A stretch of 64,000 nucleotides of DNA from Isoetes taiwanensis (GCA_021234155.1 JAJEKV010000134.1:1363328-1427327), one strand, 5' to 3'. Shown: positions 1-14,065, numbered from the stretch's first letter. Notes: generated by a model from the letters alone, not told the origin. Program-made: numbers and translations.

Positions 1-600
1 TGCTATAGAAACGGGAAATGCGAATAGTCAATCTACCGTTTTATCCACTGTGGACAACATAGACTCCAAGCCTTTTGTCATTCTCATGGATACGAGTAGT
101 AATTAGACCATGTATTTTAATGGCTTGTTTTTATTGGTCAGGTCATTATGGTTGATGGCTATTCTATTATATATTATCGTTATGAGCCTGACCGTGCCCC
201 AGCATGGGCCCGAAAACCAGAAGATGGCCCAAAGCATGATGATGTGGGCAATAGCTCAGGTCGGGCTCAAAAGACTGCATAACATTATGGATTAAAAAAT
301 AGTTTAAAGATGGCAATTTCCACAGAATTCTCCATAACTAGTCTTGCGTATATTTTAGGTCACATAGTGTGGATTTGATTTAAGCCACTTCACCCCCAGG
401 CCATGGAGGGCAACTCTCCATGTGCAGCACCTTGTTTCAGCCGGTTTACAGATTATTTGTCAAGGGCTTGGATATATCCCCTAAGCCTATGCGAAGGGCT
501 TGGATATACTTATTCGCATCGAACATTTGCATCTCCTAGGCTGGTTGAAATTTTGTATCTTTGACCCTTGAGATCTAAACCATGACCAGTTAACTTAGCC
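1..600. other. No recognisable gene; probable upstream part of gypsy element A
   Basis: No open frame resembles a known protein. A short phrase meaning 'aagggcttggatata' occurs twice near 460-510. The stretch lies directly upstream of the protease-like frame of gypsy A and is probably its decayed gag region, but no gag zinc knuckle is visible. Confidence 0.4.
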
Positions 601-3600
601 AGTGGGGCTATCCTTCACACATAGAAGCACTACCTCAGCTTAGATATCCAGTTGCCAGGAGCATCAGTGGCTTTGGGGACTGAAATTGTGGACATTGGCA
701 AATATGACCTTATCGTCTGCATGGACTGCTTGGCCGCTATTAAGGCTAACATTGATTGTGAGAAACGACAGGTTACATTCAATGCTTCTAATGGTACACA
801 CGTCACCATATCAGGTAACCTAGCTAATCCACTCATGGATTACATTTCATTGAGACAATTGGATAAGGCAAACTGAAAGAATAAGGTTGTATTATTCGAC
901 TTGCATCCGTCTAATCAAGGTCCAAGCAAGAAGAAGTTATTTGTGGTTTACCCAACGTTATTGGTAACTTGATTAGGGAGTCCCACGACCTTTTTCCTGA
1001 TGAGATTAAAGAACTGATTCGTGGTTTACCCAACGCCATTAGCAACTTGATTAGAGAGTTCCATGACCTTTTCCTAATGAGATTAAAGAAATGTCACCCT
1101 TCAGGGGAGTAGAATGTGAAATTGCGCTTGCGTCTGGTACCAAGCCTACTAGTAAGGCTCCTTACCGTATGGTACCCCTAAACTAGATGAATTAAGAAGC
1201 AATTGCAGGACCTCCTTAAGTTGGGATTCATCCAATCGAGTGTCTTATCTTTTGGGGCACCTATTGTCACGAAAAAGGATGGCACCTTAGGGATGTGCAT
1301 TGACTACCATCTATTGAACAAGCATACCATCAAGAACCGGTATACTTTACCAAGCTGCGAGTTTTTTGATGAGTTTGTCATCATTTTCTTTGATGACATA
1401 CTTATTTATAGCAAAATATTGGAGGAGCATAAACGCCATCTTCGATTGGCTTTGCAAAAATTGTGTCGCCATAAATTTTTTGCTAAGTCTTTCAAGTGAA
1501 AATTTGCAACTATGGAGGTGGAGTACATAGGGCATGTTGTCTCAGTAGATGGCATATCCGCAGACCCAACCAAAATTGAGGCAGTTAAAGATGGCCAGCA
1601 CTTAAGAATGTTTCAAAAGTGCGAAGTTTCCTTGGCTTAGCGGGATCTTACAAGAAATTTATTAAGGATTTTGCCAAGGTAGCAGCACCCCTCACCGACC
1701 TTACAAAACATGAGAAGGTTAAGGGTTAGGTTATACATTGGCAAGAGAAGGTACAATCGTGCTTCCAAGAGCTTAAGGATGCATTGACCCCCCCGTTAGT
1801 TCTTACCTTGCCAGATCCCCAAAGTGGGTTGCCACGGATGCCAGTAAGATATCCACCAGAGGTGTTTTGAGGCAGGAAATACGAGTTATTGCTTATGACT
1901 CCAAGAAGATGAACAATGTCGACGTTATCCTACGCATGACCAGGAATTGCTTACGGTCGTGCAAGCCTCAAGAATTTGGTGGCATTACCTTGGCATATGC
2001 TTTTAGTTGGATATTGATTATCAAAGCCTCCAATACATTTTCATACAGCCACATCTTAACCTTAGACAAAGGAAATGGATGGAATTTCTGGATACTCCTC
2101 ACCAACCTTACAAAATATGAGAAGGTTAAGATTGGGTTATACATTGGCAAGAGAAGGTACAATCATGCTTCCAGGAGCTTAAGGATGCATTGATCTCCGC
2201 GCCAGTTCTTACCTTGCCAGATCCCCAGAGGGATAAGTGGGCCGCCACGGATGCTAGTAAGATAGCCACAGCATGACCAGGAATTGCTTACAGTCTTGCG
2301 AGCCTTGAGAATTTGGCGGCATTATTCTTGGCAGACGTTTATACTTCCACTCTCACCAGTGAGTTCGATAAGAACATTCAACAAACTCTCCCGGCAGATC
2401 CTGAATTTAAGGAGGTGTGGCAAAGCTTGTCTAAAGAGGCCAAAACAGATAAGGAGTGTGAGATGTTTCACCATTATAAAAGAGAAGGTAATTTTCTCTA
2501 TTACAAGAACAAATTTTGTGTGCCAGAGATGTCCGGGGTCCGAAAGCTCATTCTCCATGACACATATAATGGTCCAATTGCCAGACATGTTGGGTTTATG
2601 AAGACCTATTTTGAGATAAGTCCCAGTTACTTTTAGCCTGCAAAGTACATCAAGCTGCATCAGCTTTGTCAAAAAACGAAGGCACCATGAGTGGCCTTCC
2701 ATGAACCATAGGGAGATTTGATGCTTTGATGGTAATGGTCGACAAGCTTTCTAAAATGGCACACTTTCTGCCATGTCGCACCACTGACACCGTGTTGGAT
2801 ACAACACTCCTCTTTACGAAGGAAATTTTCCGTCTCCATGGATGCTGCATATAATAATTTCAGACAGAGGTCCAAAGTTTGTTAGTGCTTTTTTGACGGA
2901 TTTCTTCGGCACTATACAAACCAAGTTCTCCATGAGTACGGCATATCACCCTTGAACAGATGGACAGACAGAATGCACCAACCGACTGCATCATTGAAGA
3001 TATGCTACATAATTATATCTGGTGGAATAAGCAGTCAAAGTGGGCAGACTATATCCATTTGGTCGAGTTTGCCTATAATACCACCAAGCAGGAGTCTTCG
3101 AGAATGTCTCCCTTTATGATAAATTACGGTTATCAATGTCTAACTCCAGACACGTCGCGCAACCTTGTTTCCAAGGTTGAAGTGTCTCAACTGTTGTTGC
3201 TCACTGACATGCAAGCTTTGGTTGAGGAAGTCTGTGGGTATTTATTAGCAGCTAGAAGCAGGCAAAAGAGTGTTGCAGACAAGCATCATACGCCACGTGA
3301 GTTCCAAGCTGAGATTTTGCTTGGTTGAAAATTAAGGTCAAGCAGGCTAAGTTCAAGATTGGGAATTGTAAAAAATTGGCACCTTGATGGGTGGGACCTT
3401 TTGAGATAATCCAGCGAGTAGGCCCATAGACATGTAAGCTAAATTTGCCCACACATCTGAAGGTCCATAAAGTCTTTCATGTAAGCCTTTTGAAGAAGCA
3501 TACACCGAATCCCGATGAGATACTAGATTCAATGACACTTTTTGGAAATGACAGATGAGCAATTGAAGATAGTCTCAATGCCTCTTCTTGATCGTGCATA

Positions 3601-3985
3601 TAAGCAACCCCGAAGGGCCAAATCCTACAATATTTGGTTAAGTGGAAATACTTACCCACAGAAGATGCTACATAGGTCCTCAAGGCAGATTTGGATAAGG
3701 CTTACCCAGACTTTATGAGGCACTGCCAGGGTCATACCATCAACGATGCCATCCATTCTAACTCTGACGGTAAGCAGTTGAGTGCTAGATCCAGCAGGGG
3801 TCATGCAGGGGGTTGGGGCTAGATGCATCCTAGGAAAGGGGACATATAAGCATGACAAGACACATTCGTGTGCAACTATTATGGGAACATCGCCATTCCG
3901 CATGCCGAGACGAATCGCAAGCTCTAAGCATTTTAGGATTTCCTCTTTCAATTTCTTTGTTCGAAGGGGGTGATCCCTTCAACCA
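600..3985 (+). pseudogene. Ty3/gypsy element A, decayed pol (protease-RT-RNase H-integrase-chromodomain)
   Basis: Successive frames give the usual Ty3/gypsy order. A protease/linker segment near 652-876 reads YDLIVCMDCL, where intact elements have GMDWL. Reverse transcriptase is at 1120-1500 (KDGTLGMCIDYHLLNKH, then FFDDILIYSK); the roughly 60 residues normally between these motifs are deleted. RNase H debris follows at 1500-2330, with a segment present twice (about 1690-1990 and 2098-2330). The integrase zinc and core region is at 2313-3330 (VDKLSKMAHFLPC, SDRGPKFVSAF, YHP.TDGQTE). The C-terminus carries HLKVHKVFHVSLLKKH and a chromodomain-like QYLVKWKYLPTEDAT near 3630-3675. Many stops and frameshifts mean no function. 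The tail and 3' LTR resume at 10987 because another element has inserted. Confidence 0.85.
941..1090 (+). repeat. Tandem duplication of about 75 bp inside gypsy A pol
   Basis: Two imperfect adjacent copies carry 'gtttacccaacg' followed by 'aacttgattag' and 'gagattaaagaa'. The duplication sits just upstream of the RT domain. Confidence 0.75.
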
Positions 3986-5213
3986 AACATCTAAATTATT
4001 CTTTAAGTACTAATGTACTGTGATTCTGTAGGCCAGTAGCTGAGATGCTCGTAGGGTATTAACACTTGAAAATAAAATAGAGAGTAATAATAGAAACTCA
4101 AATAGTAATAACTTCTTATTAGTATGAGAACTTCTGCTCTTAATCACTTGAAATCCGAGTTTCCAACTAATCATCTTCTATCTCTCGACATGCCGCTATT
4201 ACTCCACGCTTTTCATTGCGCAAACCTCACTTAGCTACTAACTCTGTCTGTAGGAAGAGAGAAGAGAATGTTGGGGTTAGTCCTGGGGAGGACTAAGTGG
4301 GTAAACCATTACCTTAACCTGAGGCGAATCGTTAGTCACACACACAATAGGCACACAAATGTTAGTCACACAAAGAACATCTTCTTATAACTTATTGTGA
4401 TTCAGGGATGATCAAGCCCTCACTCAGATTCACACGTATATCTTTCTGGACATGGCTATACGTCCACATACCAATCATCTATATATGTTGCTCTACCTTC
4501 CAACCCTTTAGCCAAAGGGGCGGGTTCTTTCATACAGATTCATTATTTAATGTTTTATTATATTCGCAAACACAATAAAAAAGAATCAATAACAAAATAA
4601 AACATGCAAGCTTTCAACAAACTACTAAACAAAGGAAAATATAACTCCAAACCGAACAGAAACTCCAAAGATCTGTCTCCGGCTACCCCCCCAAAGAATC
4701 TTCCATGTGCAGTCTTATTTGACCCCTGCCCACCTTTTCTGTGATATCTCCCTAATCATAAGGAGTTACAATCCAATTCTAAAACTAGACTCAGAGAGCT
4801 TTCCAGAATCTTCAAGATCGCTCCATTCTGATGATTGTTCGCCGAGTTATAGCATTTCAAAATTTGCCTTTTTTTATACTATATATCTTTTCTAAAATCA
4901 GAACATATATAGACAAGCAAGCTGCTTCTATTCGAAAAAAATTAGCAAACCGCTCAGAACCTATTATATTAGGACACAATGGGACCTACAAAAGCATTAA
5001 ACGAAATATTAAAAAAAAGTTGGCAAACTGCTTAAAACTTATTATATTAGGATACAAAGGGACTTATGAAGGAGAAAAGGGGACAATCGATTTAAACAGA
5101 TTTTTGCTAAGCAGCCGCCATGTCTGTAAATCATGATAGATTATGACCCCCCATGTTGCCAACCGTTAGAGAACAATACAATACAAATGCAAGTTAGATG
5201 AACCCACAGTAAG

Positions 5214-5560
<347 letters not shown>

Positions 5561-5789
5561 AAAATATACATAATTGATTTTACTCTAGCTTATGACCGGA
5601 AAGTAGATATATATAATTCAAAATGACCCGTTTTGGAACCAGTTTTTTTTTTTTTTTTCCTAATAATCATATATACAAGAAATTTAACAGGTCCTACGGT
5701 GCGTGTTCCAATTTTAGCATGTTCTTACGGTGCAAGGCCCTGTCGTGCTCTAGGTAACCAACGATTCTACTGAGATTCTTTTGTGATTC

Positions 5790-6540
5790 CTCTATATTCT
5801 TCAACATTATATGTACTATATTTAGCATTCATGAAGATTCCCCTAGATTCTCTTAGAATTTTCAATTTTGATTGAGGTGCTTACCCATGAGCATTTAGAA
5901 CTTTCCAAAATAATCTATTTTGGATCTGTGCAACATTTCTAAAACACTTTCTATTTTTAGACTGAGGCGCTTACCCTGAGCATCTAGAACTTTTTTTTTC
6001 AAGATTTATATTATATACCTTTATTATGAAACATTTTAGAACATTCTATTGTGGCTCTTTGTAAAATCTTAAAAAAACTCTAAGATTTCATCAAGATTTT
6101 CTTAGATTCCCTTAGATATTATGAAGATTCCTTAGATTCAACTAGATTTTAAGAGATTCCCTTAGACTTGTAAATATCTTCCTAGATTCCCTTACAGTTT
6201 ATGAGATTTCCTTAGATTCCCTTTAATTCTCCTGGATTCCCTTATATTCTAGAAATTTCTAGAACATTCTAGAACTTTCTGGAACATTCTGAAACTTTCA
6301 AAACATCCTAGAACTTTCTGGAAGTATTTCCCTATTTCCTTACATTCCCGAAGATTCCCCTACATTCTATAACTTATTAGAACAATTTGGGACTTTCTGG
6401 AAGGATTCTCTTAGATTCCCCCTAGATTCTCTTATATTCCAAAACATTTTAGAATTCTGGAACTTTCTAGAACATTCTAGGACTTTCTAGAGCCTCCAGA
6501 ACATTCTAGAACTTTCTTGAACTATCTAGAATGTTATATT
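5790..6540. repeat. Degenerate AGATTCCCTT and GAA/TTC repeat tract
   Basis: The tract is built from variants of 'agattcccttagattc' and 'tctagaacattctagaac'. The second half contains strings of alternating GAA and TTC with exact 5-bp phasing. No coding potential is seen. Confidence 0.8.
6247..6289. promoter_or_regulatory. Nine-unit perfect heat-shock-element array
   Basis: TTC occurs at 6247, 6257, 6267, 6277 and 6287, and GAA at 6252, 6262, 6272 and 6282, giving nine contiguous pentamers in the alternating inverted arrangement bound by HSF trimers. A second, less perfect run lies at 6455-6477. Whether a promoter uses it is unknown; it may simply be a tandem repeat that matches the consensus. 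Confidence 0.6.
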
Positions 6541-6604
6541 CTATTTTATCTTAATTAGAACATGACCCTTAAGTATATTTGAAACATAAATTATTCATAG
6601 AATT

Positions 6605-6690
6605 AATGCTTGGTCTAGTGGTTAGAATGGGGGGCTGGAGGATTAATGACCAGGGTTCGAATCCCTCCAATAACATAAAAAAAAAAAATT
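6605..6690 (+). repeat. tRNA-like sequence with A and B boxes (SINE head or tRNA relic)
   Basis: An A box TGGTCTAGTGGTTA (6611-6624) and a perfect B box GGTTCGAATCC (6654-6664) are correctly ordered and spaced for RNA polymerase III. An A-rich run follows at 6677. The cloverleaf is not convincing, so a tRNA-derived SINE head is likelier than a functional tRNA. Confidence 0.55.
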
Positions 6691-6734
6691 AAAAGCCTTT
6701 CCTTAAAATTTGTTGAAAATACCAAGGCTCGAGC

Positions 6735-7160
6735 ATGCAATGTGAGCCGTAGGATCTTGGACCAAGGATTATGATCAATCTGGACCGTAGGATCATGTAG
6801 GATATATCTAAAGCAACGTGAGCCGTACGATCTCGGATCAACGATCAGGAACGTGAGCCGTATGATCTCGGATCAACGATCAGGATAAAGAATAACCTAG
6901 ACCGTAAGATCGATTACATATAATTCCAGTCATGTGCACTGTAGGATATGTTCCCAAGCAACGTGAGCCATAGGATCTCGGACCGGCGGTCAGGATCAGA
7001 TCAACCTGGACCGTAGCAACGTGAGCCGTAGGATCTCGGACCGGCGGTCAGGATCAGATCAACCTGGACCGTAGGATCGCGTCTATACGGATTATATATA
7101 AACTCCCAAGCCATCTGGGCCGTAGGATACGTCCCAAAGCCACGTGAGCCGTCGGATCTC
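6735..7160. repeat. Tandem repeat with unit around GTGAGCCGTAGGATCTCGGA
   Basis: At least six imperfect copies carry 'gtgagccgtaggatctcgga' and then 'aacctggaccgtaggatc'. Two neighbouring copies near 6960-7070 are almost identical. An AT-only tract (7200-7275) follows. Confidence 0.85.
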
Positions 7161-9017
7161 GAATAGACGGTCGGATAAGCGCGACAAACATAAGAACATA
7201 AAATAATAATATATAATATATAAAAAAAATATATAATATAATATATAATATAAATATATATAATATAATATATATAGCCAGTATGTCCAAAACTCCCAGA
7301 GCCTTCGAACTTATCAGTCTCGAGGTCAGGCCTCGAGGAACCCTGGAGAACCATTATTGGGTACAGACATTACTATGGTAGAAGACAAGAAGACTTCTAG
7401 AATCATTTTAAACAAGATATGTTAAACCAGATCACAGACTGGGAACGACCAATACCATGGTATTGACCTTCATTACTATCAATAGAATGCACGTCTACTT
7501 CAATAGATAAAGCCTTTTGGAGTGAGATTTAAGCTATTCTATAGTAACTATACTTGATTTATGATCCTATTCACAATAGTCATATAGCAGCCACATGTGA
7601 ATAAAGAAAGTTCAAAATTTCAGATTCTATTCAACTGTCATATGAGGAGACCAAACTGTCATGTTATACAATACCCCCTAACAAGGTGAATAATGTCTAA
7701 TAAATGCTAACGACAAGTAGACTTCCCTTTAATGTCAGCTTGAAGCAGTTAGTTGGCTCAAGAATGAGCATTAACTGAATAGAGTATAAGAAAGCTTTCT
7801 CCTACGCAGGAGCAGATCCAAGCCTCAAATCTTTGGATTTGTATATTTGCATCCATGTGTTTCTGCATGCTCAGAAAGATCATATTTAGAAGTTGAACCT
7901 CAAATATGATAGTTAATAAACATTTTGTACTTATCTGTGTAAAACCCGTCATTTGTAGAAGCATTCAGTTTACTTTCATGCTTCTTTTCTCACCATATCT
8001 CCTATGAATCAGAAATAAATAAAAATAAAATAAAATATATAATATAATATAAAATAAATAATATATAATATAATATATAAAATAAATATAATATATATAG
8101 AGTAGATAGATATTAAATCTATTTTAAACTTAAAGGTCTAGAATGGCCAGAATATCTTCTCTAGTCTAGGATCAATATCTTATATTATTTTCTACTCAAG
8201 TATCTTCCCTATCTTTGGAGAGAAATCCTACTTCTTTGCTCCACCACTCGCTACCTAGGAATTTGACATCTACAACTATAATTTCCATGTTATTATTCCT
8301 TCATAAGGTCTAATTTACTATTTATCCTAAGGTCAGTACTTATGTTATTTTTTTACCCAATAACCCCCTAGGTGTGTTACATTCTCCCATACTAAAATTT
8401 ACGCATGGTTTCACCCATGTCACACTTACCAAAGTTGTTCCAAAATTATATGTCAAAGTGACTTGGGTTGGCCACATCCAAGAAAACTCTTCCATAAAAT
8501 TGTAAGAGCTATTTTGTAAATTACACACATCTTCCTATTTCTTTTATTTTTCTCTTGGAAATCTTTCATTTCTCTTGCACTTCTTCGGACAGAAACTTGA
8601 TTTTGGTGCAAACTCAACTATTGTTGGACTTCCTACAATATTTGGCCCAACATTTGAACGACAACATATTATCATCACCCTCATGATAATCTATAATTCT
8701 TTGCAAAGTTATTAAATCTCTATAGATGAACCAAGACAGCAAAGGTACAAGACATATCTAAGACTATGTTCCACTCCATATACCCTTTGGAGTTGACTAC
8801 CCTTACCAGTATAACATTTAAGATTAATTTGGACGACTATCAATGTTTGGGAACTTCAAGTTTAAGTACTAGGTTTGGAAAATAACTAAATTTAAACTCT
8901 TCCTTCTTGGTTTCTTATAACTCAAATATTAATGACTTCTCATCGCCACTGGCCTAATAACCAACTTTCTCTAGCCCAATAACCAACAACGATTGGAACT
9001 CTAGCTCTAATACCAAA

Positions 9018-10981
9018 TGAAATGCTCATAGGGCATTTAACACTTGAAAATCAAATAGAGAGTGATAATAGAAACTCAAATAAAAAATAACTTCTTATTA
9101 GTATGAGAACTTCTGCTCTTAATCACTTGAAATCCGAGTTTCCAACTAATTATCTTCTATCCCTCGATACGCTGCTATTACTCCATGCTTTCCGTTGCGC
9201 AAACCTCACTTAGCTACTAACTCTGTCTGTAAGAAGAAAGAAGAGAAAGGTGGGTTTAGTCATAGGGAGGACTAAGTGGGTAAACTATTACCTTAACCTA
9301 AGGCGAATCGTTAGTCACAAAGACAATATGCACACAAATATTATCCACGCAAAGAACATCTTATTATAACTTATTATGATTCAGGGATGATCAAGCCTTC
9401 ACCCAGGTTCACACGTATATCGTTCTGAACACGACTATATGTCCACGTACCAATCATTTGGTATGCACGTTGCTCTATCGCACAACCCTTCGGCAATGAC
9501 AAAGGGGCGGGTTCTTTCATACAGATTCACTCTTTAATGATTTAGTATATTTGCAAACACAATCACAAAGAATCAATAATAAAATAAAACATGCAAGCGT
9601 TTCAATAAACTACTAAACAAAGGAAAAGATAACTCCAAACCAAAAACAGAAACTCCAAAGATCCGGCTCCGGCTACCCACCAAAGAATCTTCCATGCGCA
9701 GTCTTGTTTGACCTCTGTCCACCTTTTCTGTGATATCTCCCTAACCCTAAGGAATTACGAGTGTTGCCAATCCTCATCCTGAAACTAGACTCCGAGATGC
9801 TTTCTAGAATCTTCAAAATCGCTCCATTCTGATGATTGCTCGCCGAGTTTTGGCCGAGTTATGATGTCTCAAAGTTTGCTTGACCCATCAAAATTTTTAT
9901 GGAAATCAACTGCCGTATACATGGGAGTAGATATCTAGAGGCAGAGAGAACCGCACAGTGAATCGCGGAGCAAGAGCAAATTGAAGCCAGATCCAACATG
10001 GTTGCAGATGGCAACCCTCAAACTAAGATGGCAGAACTAAAGAAGATAATGTAAATGGCAAGGAAGAGCACAGAGAAGCACAAAAAAGATGAACAGAGAA
10101 GCAATTTCTCACAAAAATTGAACCTAGACGATTAAACTAATTCTCTCAAAACACCTCCAAACTTCTTGCTTCCACAATCGATGCTCGGCCAACAATTACA
10201 GAAGAAAACCCTCTGATCGGTACAACCAAGAAACACTTACAGCAAAAAGTTTCATCCTTGAGGGATACCATGTGGCAGACAGAAGACAAATGCCCAATCT
10301 GGCACAAATCTTCAATCAGACCAATGAGGCACCAATCTTCAACCAGACAAAGCCCAGTCTTGCATAAATCTCCAATCGAGCCCACTTCGCGGGGCCGCAG
10401 CCTCGCACGTCTCCAACTGCATGACAAAAACTTTGCTTACAGAAGGTTGCAAACCGGCAACGTGATTCAAACCTCTGATCTAAACTGGCACTGTGATTTA
10501 TGAAATTTCAAAGATACTGCAGGATCTATCACATCATTACGATTCTGCCAAGGGTAGAAGCAAATAGGGCTTTCACAGACGTTCTAAAATTGTTACCTCT
10601 ACATCCCACCGTCCAAACAAAACCATTGCAAAAAAAGTAACCCAATCTGACGGCTATCACCATTTGGAAAAAAAAAAAAAAAAAAAATCCTCGAGAACTC
10701 ATTGGGAAACCTACTAGATATTAAATCTATTTTAAATTTAAAGGTCTAGGATGGCCAGAATATCTTCTCTATTCTAAGATCAATATCTTATGCTATTTTC
10801 TACTCAGGTATCTTCCCTATATTTGGAGAGAAGCCCTACGTTTTTGCTCCACTACTCGCTACCTAGAAAATTGACATCTACAATTATAATTTCCATGTTA
10901 TTATTCCTTCCGAAGGTCTAATTTATTGTTCTATCCTAAGGTCAGTAATGTTAAACCCAATAACCCCCTAGGTGTGTTACA
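9018..10981 (-). repeat. 5' LTR of the LARD-like element
   Basis: This 1964-bp LTR matches the ends of the partner LTR. It contains an A-rich run at 10670-10690. Short frames inside it (for example 10146-10427) have no recognisable homology. Confidence 0.85.
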
Positions 10982-10986
10982 GTAGC

Positions 10987-11213
10987 AGATGATTTGGAGG
11001 CTGCATTTTCATAGCGGTCCACTGAGGACCTATGTTTTTGTTTGATATATGTCATGTGTTTGAGTGCTCTATTTTGACGGACTATGGTCCGAGACGATCA
11101 TATATGATCGATGTACCTTTTGTATTACCTACTTTACTAAATCTTGTCTGTGATAATCTAATCCTCCCTTTCTATCTCCATGCTGAGGGCATCATTATTC
11201 CAAGGGGGGAGAA
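10987..11213 (+). mobile_element. Gypsy A tail and polypurine tract, after the LARD insertion
   Basis: Removing the LARD-like element joins 'tgtaggccagtagc' at 4027-4040 to 'agatgatttggaggctgcat'. The joined sequence is homologous to the equivalent place in gypsy D near 57138-57178. The segment ends in the polypurine tract 'aaggggggagaa' just before the LTR. Confidence 0.8.
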
Positions 11214-12323
11214 TGTGGCGTTCCACGTATTTATATGTTATATGTACAAATACCATGACACATCACCAACGGTATTTTAGCCATCGTAAAATAGACCAAA
11301 AGGCTTAAAGTTAGCTATGCTAAAATTACATTAAATAATTAATTTAATTTTGCCATCTTAGCTAATTAACAACTAGTTATATAGTTAATTATTATTAATT
11401 AGGCTAATTATGCAAGTGCCACATGGGCCACATCGATTGGCCCTAATGGACTTGCCAATCTAGGGTTAACCAAATTGGGGCTCCATCCCAATTTGCCCAA
11501 ATCTTGTGCGGCCTGTACACAAGAACCCACCTGGCTGTGGATGATATGCCAAGATTGAGCACCATACAACAGACATAACGGACTAGTGGATATGGAGCCT
11601 TGCTGAGCATGGCTACTGGGGTTCCTATCGGTCACCGCATGTGGGCGGAGTATGGGTCTGATACCCTTGGATCACAGGCACTGTCCGGTGGGACGTCCTG
11701 GGCTCGATAAGTGCGGTGAAACGACCTATGGATTTTGGGGGGTAAGTCAGGTATCGATGCATGGGCGCCAGTGATGCTTCGATCCTCTAGCCACATTGTG
11801 CTCCAAGAGGGGATTCATCTCTTTCCTGCTGCATGGGACTGGGGAGATGCAATCTGGAGTAGTCTCATAGGGTGACTTCATGAAATTACATATTTGGAAG
11901 GCTACAATCAAGTCATAGCATGTTCAACCTATTTGTAAAGTGTGCATAAGAGGGGCGGATGGAGTGGACTACCCTAGACAGTGTTCTATGCCAGCCAATG
12001 CCATTGTCACGATTCCATCTGTTGTTATCTGGAGGCCCTAACCGTCACTTGACCCTCTTGAGTCTACGCCCAGGGTAGAACCCTCATTTATGATGCATTT
12101 TATATGTTATGTTGGCATTATGTTGTTGTTCGTATTGATTATGGATGTACGCTTCTGCCATATAGAATATCCCATAGAAGGCATGGACGAATGACACCTC
12201 CGTGCCCTTCACTCGGACATTTGGCCATCGCAAGTGGTCCAGTCAGACGGAGGGCCTTCCCTTGGTGACGGAGTTGCCATGGGAGGGGAATTTCCTGTAT
12301 TTATACGATGGGAGCATCATACA
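11214..12323 (+). repeat. 3' LTR of gypsy A
   Basis: Starts TGTGGCGTTCC right after the polypurine tract and ends GAGCATCATACA. The same LTR family recurs inverted at 14066-15545, as a fragment at 19930-20802, and after gypsy D at 57470-59114. Short frames inside are not genes. Confidence 0.8.
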
Positions 12324-12685
12324 ATTCATGCAAGAACCCCCCCCCTCCCCGCATGAGATCAAAGAAAAGAATCAATGGTATTGATGAGAGATGATAAAGC
12401 ACCGATGAGAAGTCGATGAAGAACTGCGCAATGGCTATTGATCTTTTGAACACATTAGTGGCCCAAAAATGCATGTGATGATCCAAAGTGCTATAAATCG
12501 AAAAAATTTCTAAGTGTAATTCAACGAAAATATGGGGCCAAAAAGATGAAATTAGTTATTGTACAAGTGTGTTCAAGATCCTTAAAGATATTTAAGGGTG
12601 ACCATCATGTGTCTTGACACCATCATATGATAGGTTAAGTACTAGTCTAGAGTCACGAATTTTAATTCTAAAGTTATATCTTAGC
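12324..12685. other. No recognisable feature
   Basis: Non-repetitive AT-rich sequence between the gypsy A LTR and a LINE 3' end. No frame resembles a known protein. Confidence 0.5.
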
Positions 12686-12689
12686 CTGC

Positions 12690-13340
12690 TTTTTCTCTTT
12701 TTCTTTTTTCTTTTTTCTTTTAAAGGACACACTTTTTCATCAACCAAAAGAAACTACATACATGGATGGAGGACTGAAAACTCAATGGAGAAAATGTCTA
12801 CTAGAACAGAACCACCCACCACCTTACATTATACAACATCTAAATGTGTGCATAAAGTATGAATCTGAAGATAGTGCTCCCAAATACAACTCTTCATTTC
12901 ATCTTCTATTGATGACAATACGTATGCTTTGACAATGTATTGTTTAGCTTCAATGAGGAATTGAGTATTAGAGCATCTACTGCTATTGAAAATAAAACGA
13001 GCTCTTCTTCTGCAAAGTGACAAGATAATCCATTCAAAAGCCAAGTGAGATTGACTCTTCGCAAGATCGTAAAAAATTGGGTACACTGCCAATAAGGCCT
13101 ATGACTATTCAAATTTCAATTGAAGAGACTGTAAAGCCAGTCTAGCATGCTGACACAAGAAGAAATAATGCTCAATTGTCTCATCCCTCTGATCACATAA
13201 AGGGCATGTTGCGGACAATTGAGGAGGAAATTTGTGGATCAAAACATTAACGCACACAAATTTATGGATAATCTGCCACCATAAGATGAACAACTTGGGA
13301 TCGAGCAATTTATCCCAAATCCATTGCCAAAACTGCTCTT
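12690..13340 (-). mobile_element. L1-type LINE, 3' end with zf-RVT domain
   Basis: On the minus strand, 13105-13308 encodes KLFILWWQIIHKF, then CPLCDQRDETIEHYFFLC. This is the C-x2-C...H-x-C zinc finger (zf-RVT) at the end of plant LINE ORF2. A frameshifted continuation runs to about 12830. An A-rich tail (plus-strand CT/T run at 12690-12722) marks the 3' end. It is 5'-truncated and broken. Confidence 0.75.
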
Positions 13341-13399
13341 TGTTGATTTATGAAAATCCATTTTTGTGAAAGAAGCAACACCTTTGCACAATAGAGGTA

Positions 13400-14050
13400 A
13401 GCGTTGAGAAGGTGCTAGGGCGGTGGCGCAGAGACTGTAGTTGTGGCGGAGTCGGCTATGACGGGAAGGGGTTCGAGCTCCGAGTCCGGTGGCTATGGCA
13501 GCTTGGAGAGCTCCAGAAAACACAAAAGGAACAAAAAGGGGGTGCCCCAAATCGAAACACATTTCAAACCTTTTTTTCTTTTAAGGTATAAAAAAATTTA
13601 TATGGCATTTTTATACGTGCACATATAAGTTGTGCTTCTGGAGTTTTTTGAGTTTAAAATCAAATTTTAAAGTGACAAAAGGAGAGGAGCACAATTTTAA
13701 GAGAGATCCTAAATTTTTTTTACCTGTTTCATCTCCTGATGGGGCTTTTAGGGGGTCTTAGCTAACTCAAGAGTCCTCTACGCAATCCTGCAAAAATTGC
13801 CTCCAGCCGAGCTCTCTATCAAAAGTTATGGAGAGCAAGTGACCTCATTTTGCTAAAAACTCAACATGGCCTCATATTTTTCTCTTACATTTCCCTTTCC
13901 CTTCCTAATTAGCTCATCGCTCATACACCTAAGTTATTTGAGCATGTTACCTAGGAATTTATGGGGATTCCTTACATTAGCTCTCGCTACGAATTAATTG
14001 AGCAATTAATTAGGGCATGGCCGGTGCTATGATCCAATCTACCGAGATCA
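13400..14050. other. Unassigned sequence, probably remains of an LTR-element internal region
   Basis: No protein is recognised. Its upper edge carries a Met-type primer binding site on the minus strand (TGGTATGAGAGCC, plus 14052-14064), directly after the LTR at 14066. At least the top of this stretch therefore belonged to the internal region of that minus-strand element. Confidence 0.45.
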
Positions 14051-14065
14051 TGGCTCTCATACCAT

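Noticed and set aside
6605-6690. Functional tRNA gene
   Set aside because: A and B boxes are good, but acceptor and anticodon stems do not fold into a clear cloverleaf.
13239-13562. 107-residue minus-strand frame
   Set aside because: It overlaps the LINE zinc-finger frame and shows no homology of its own.
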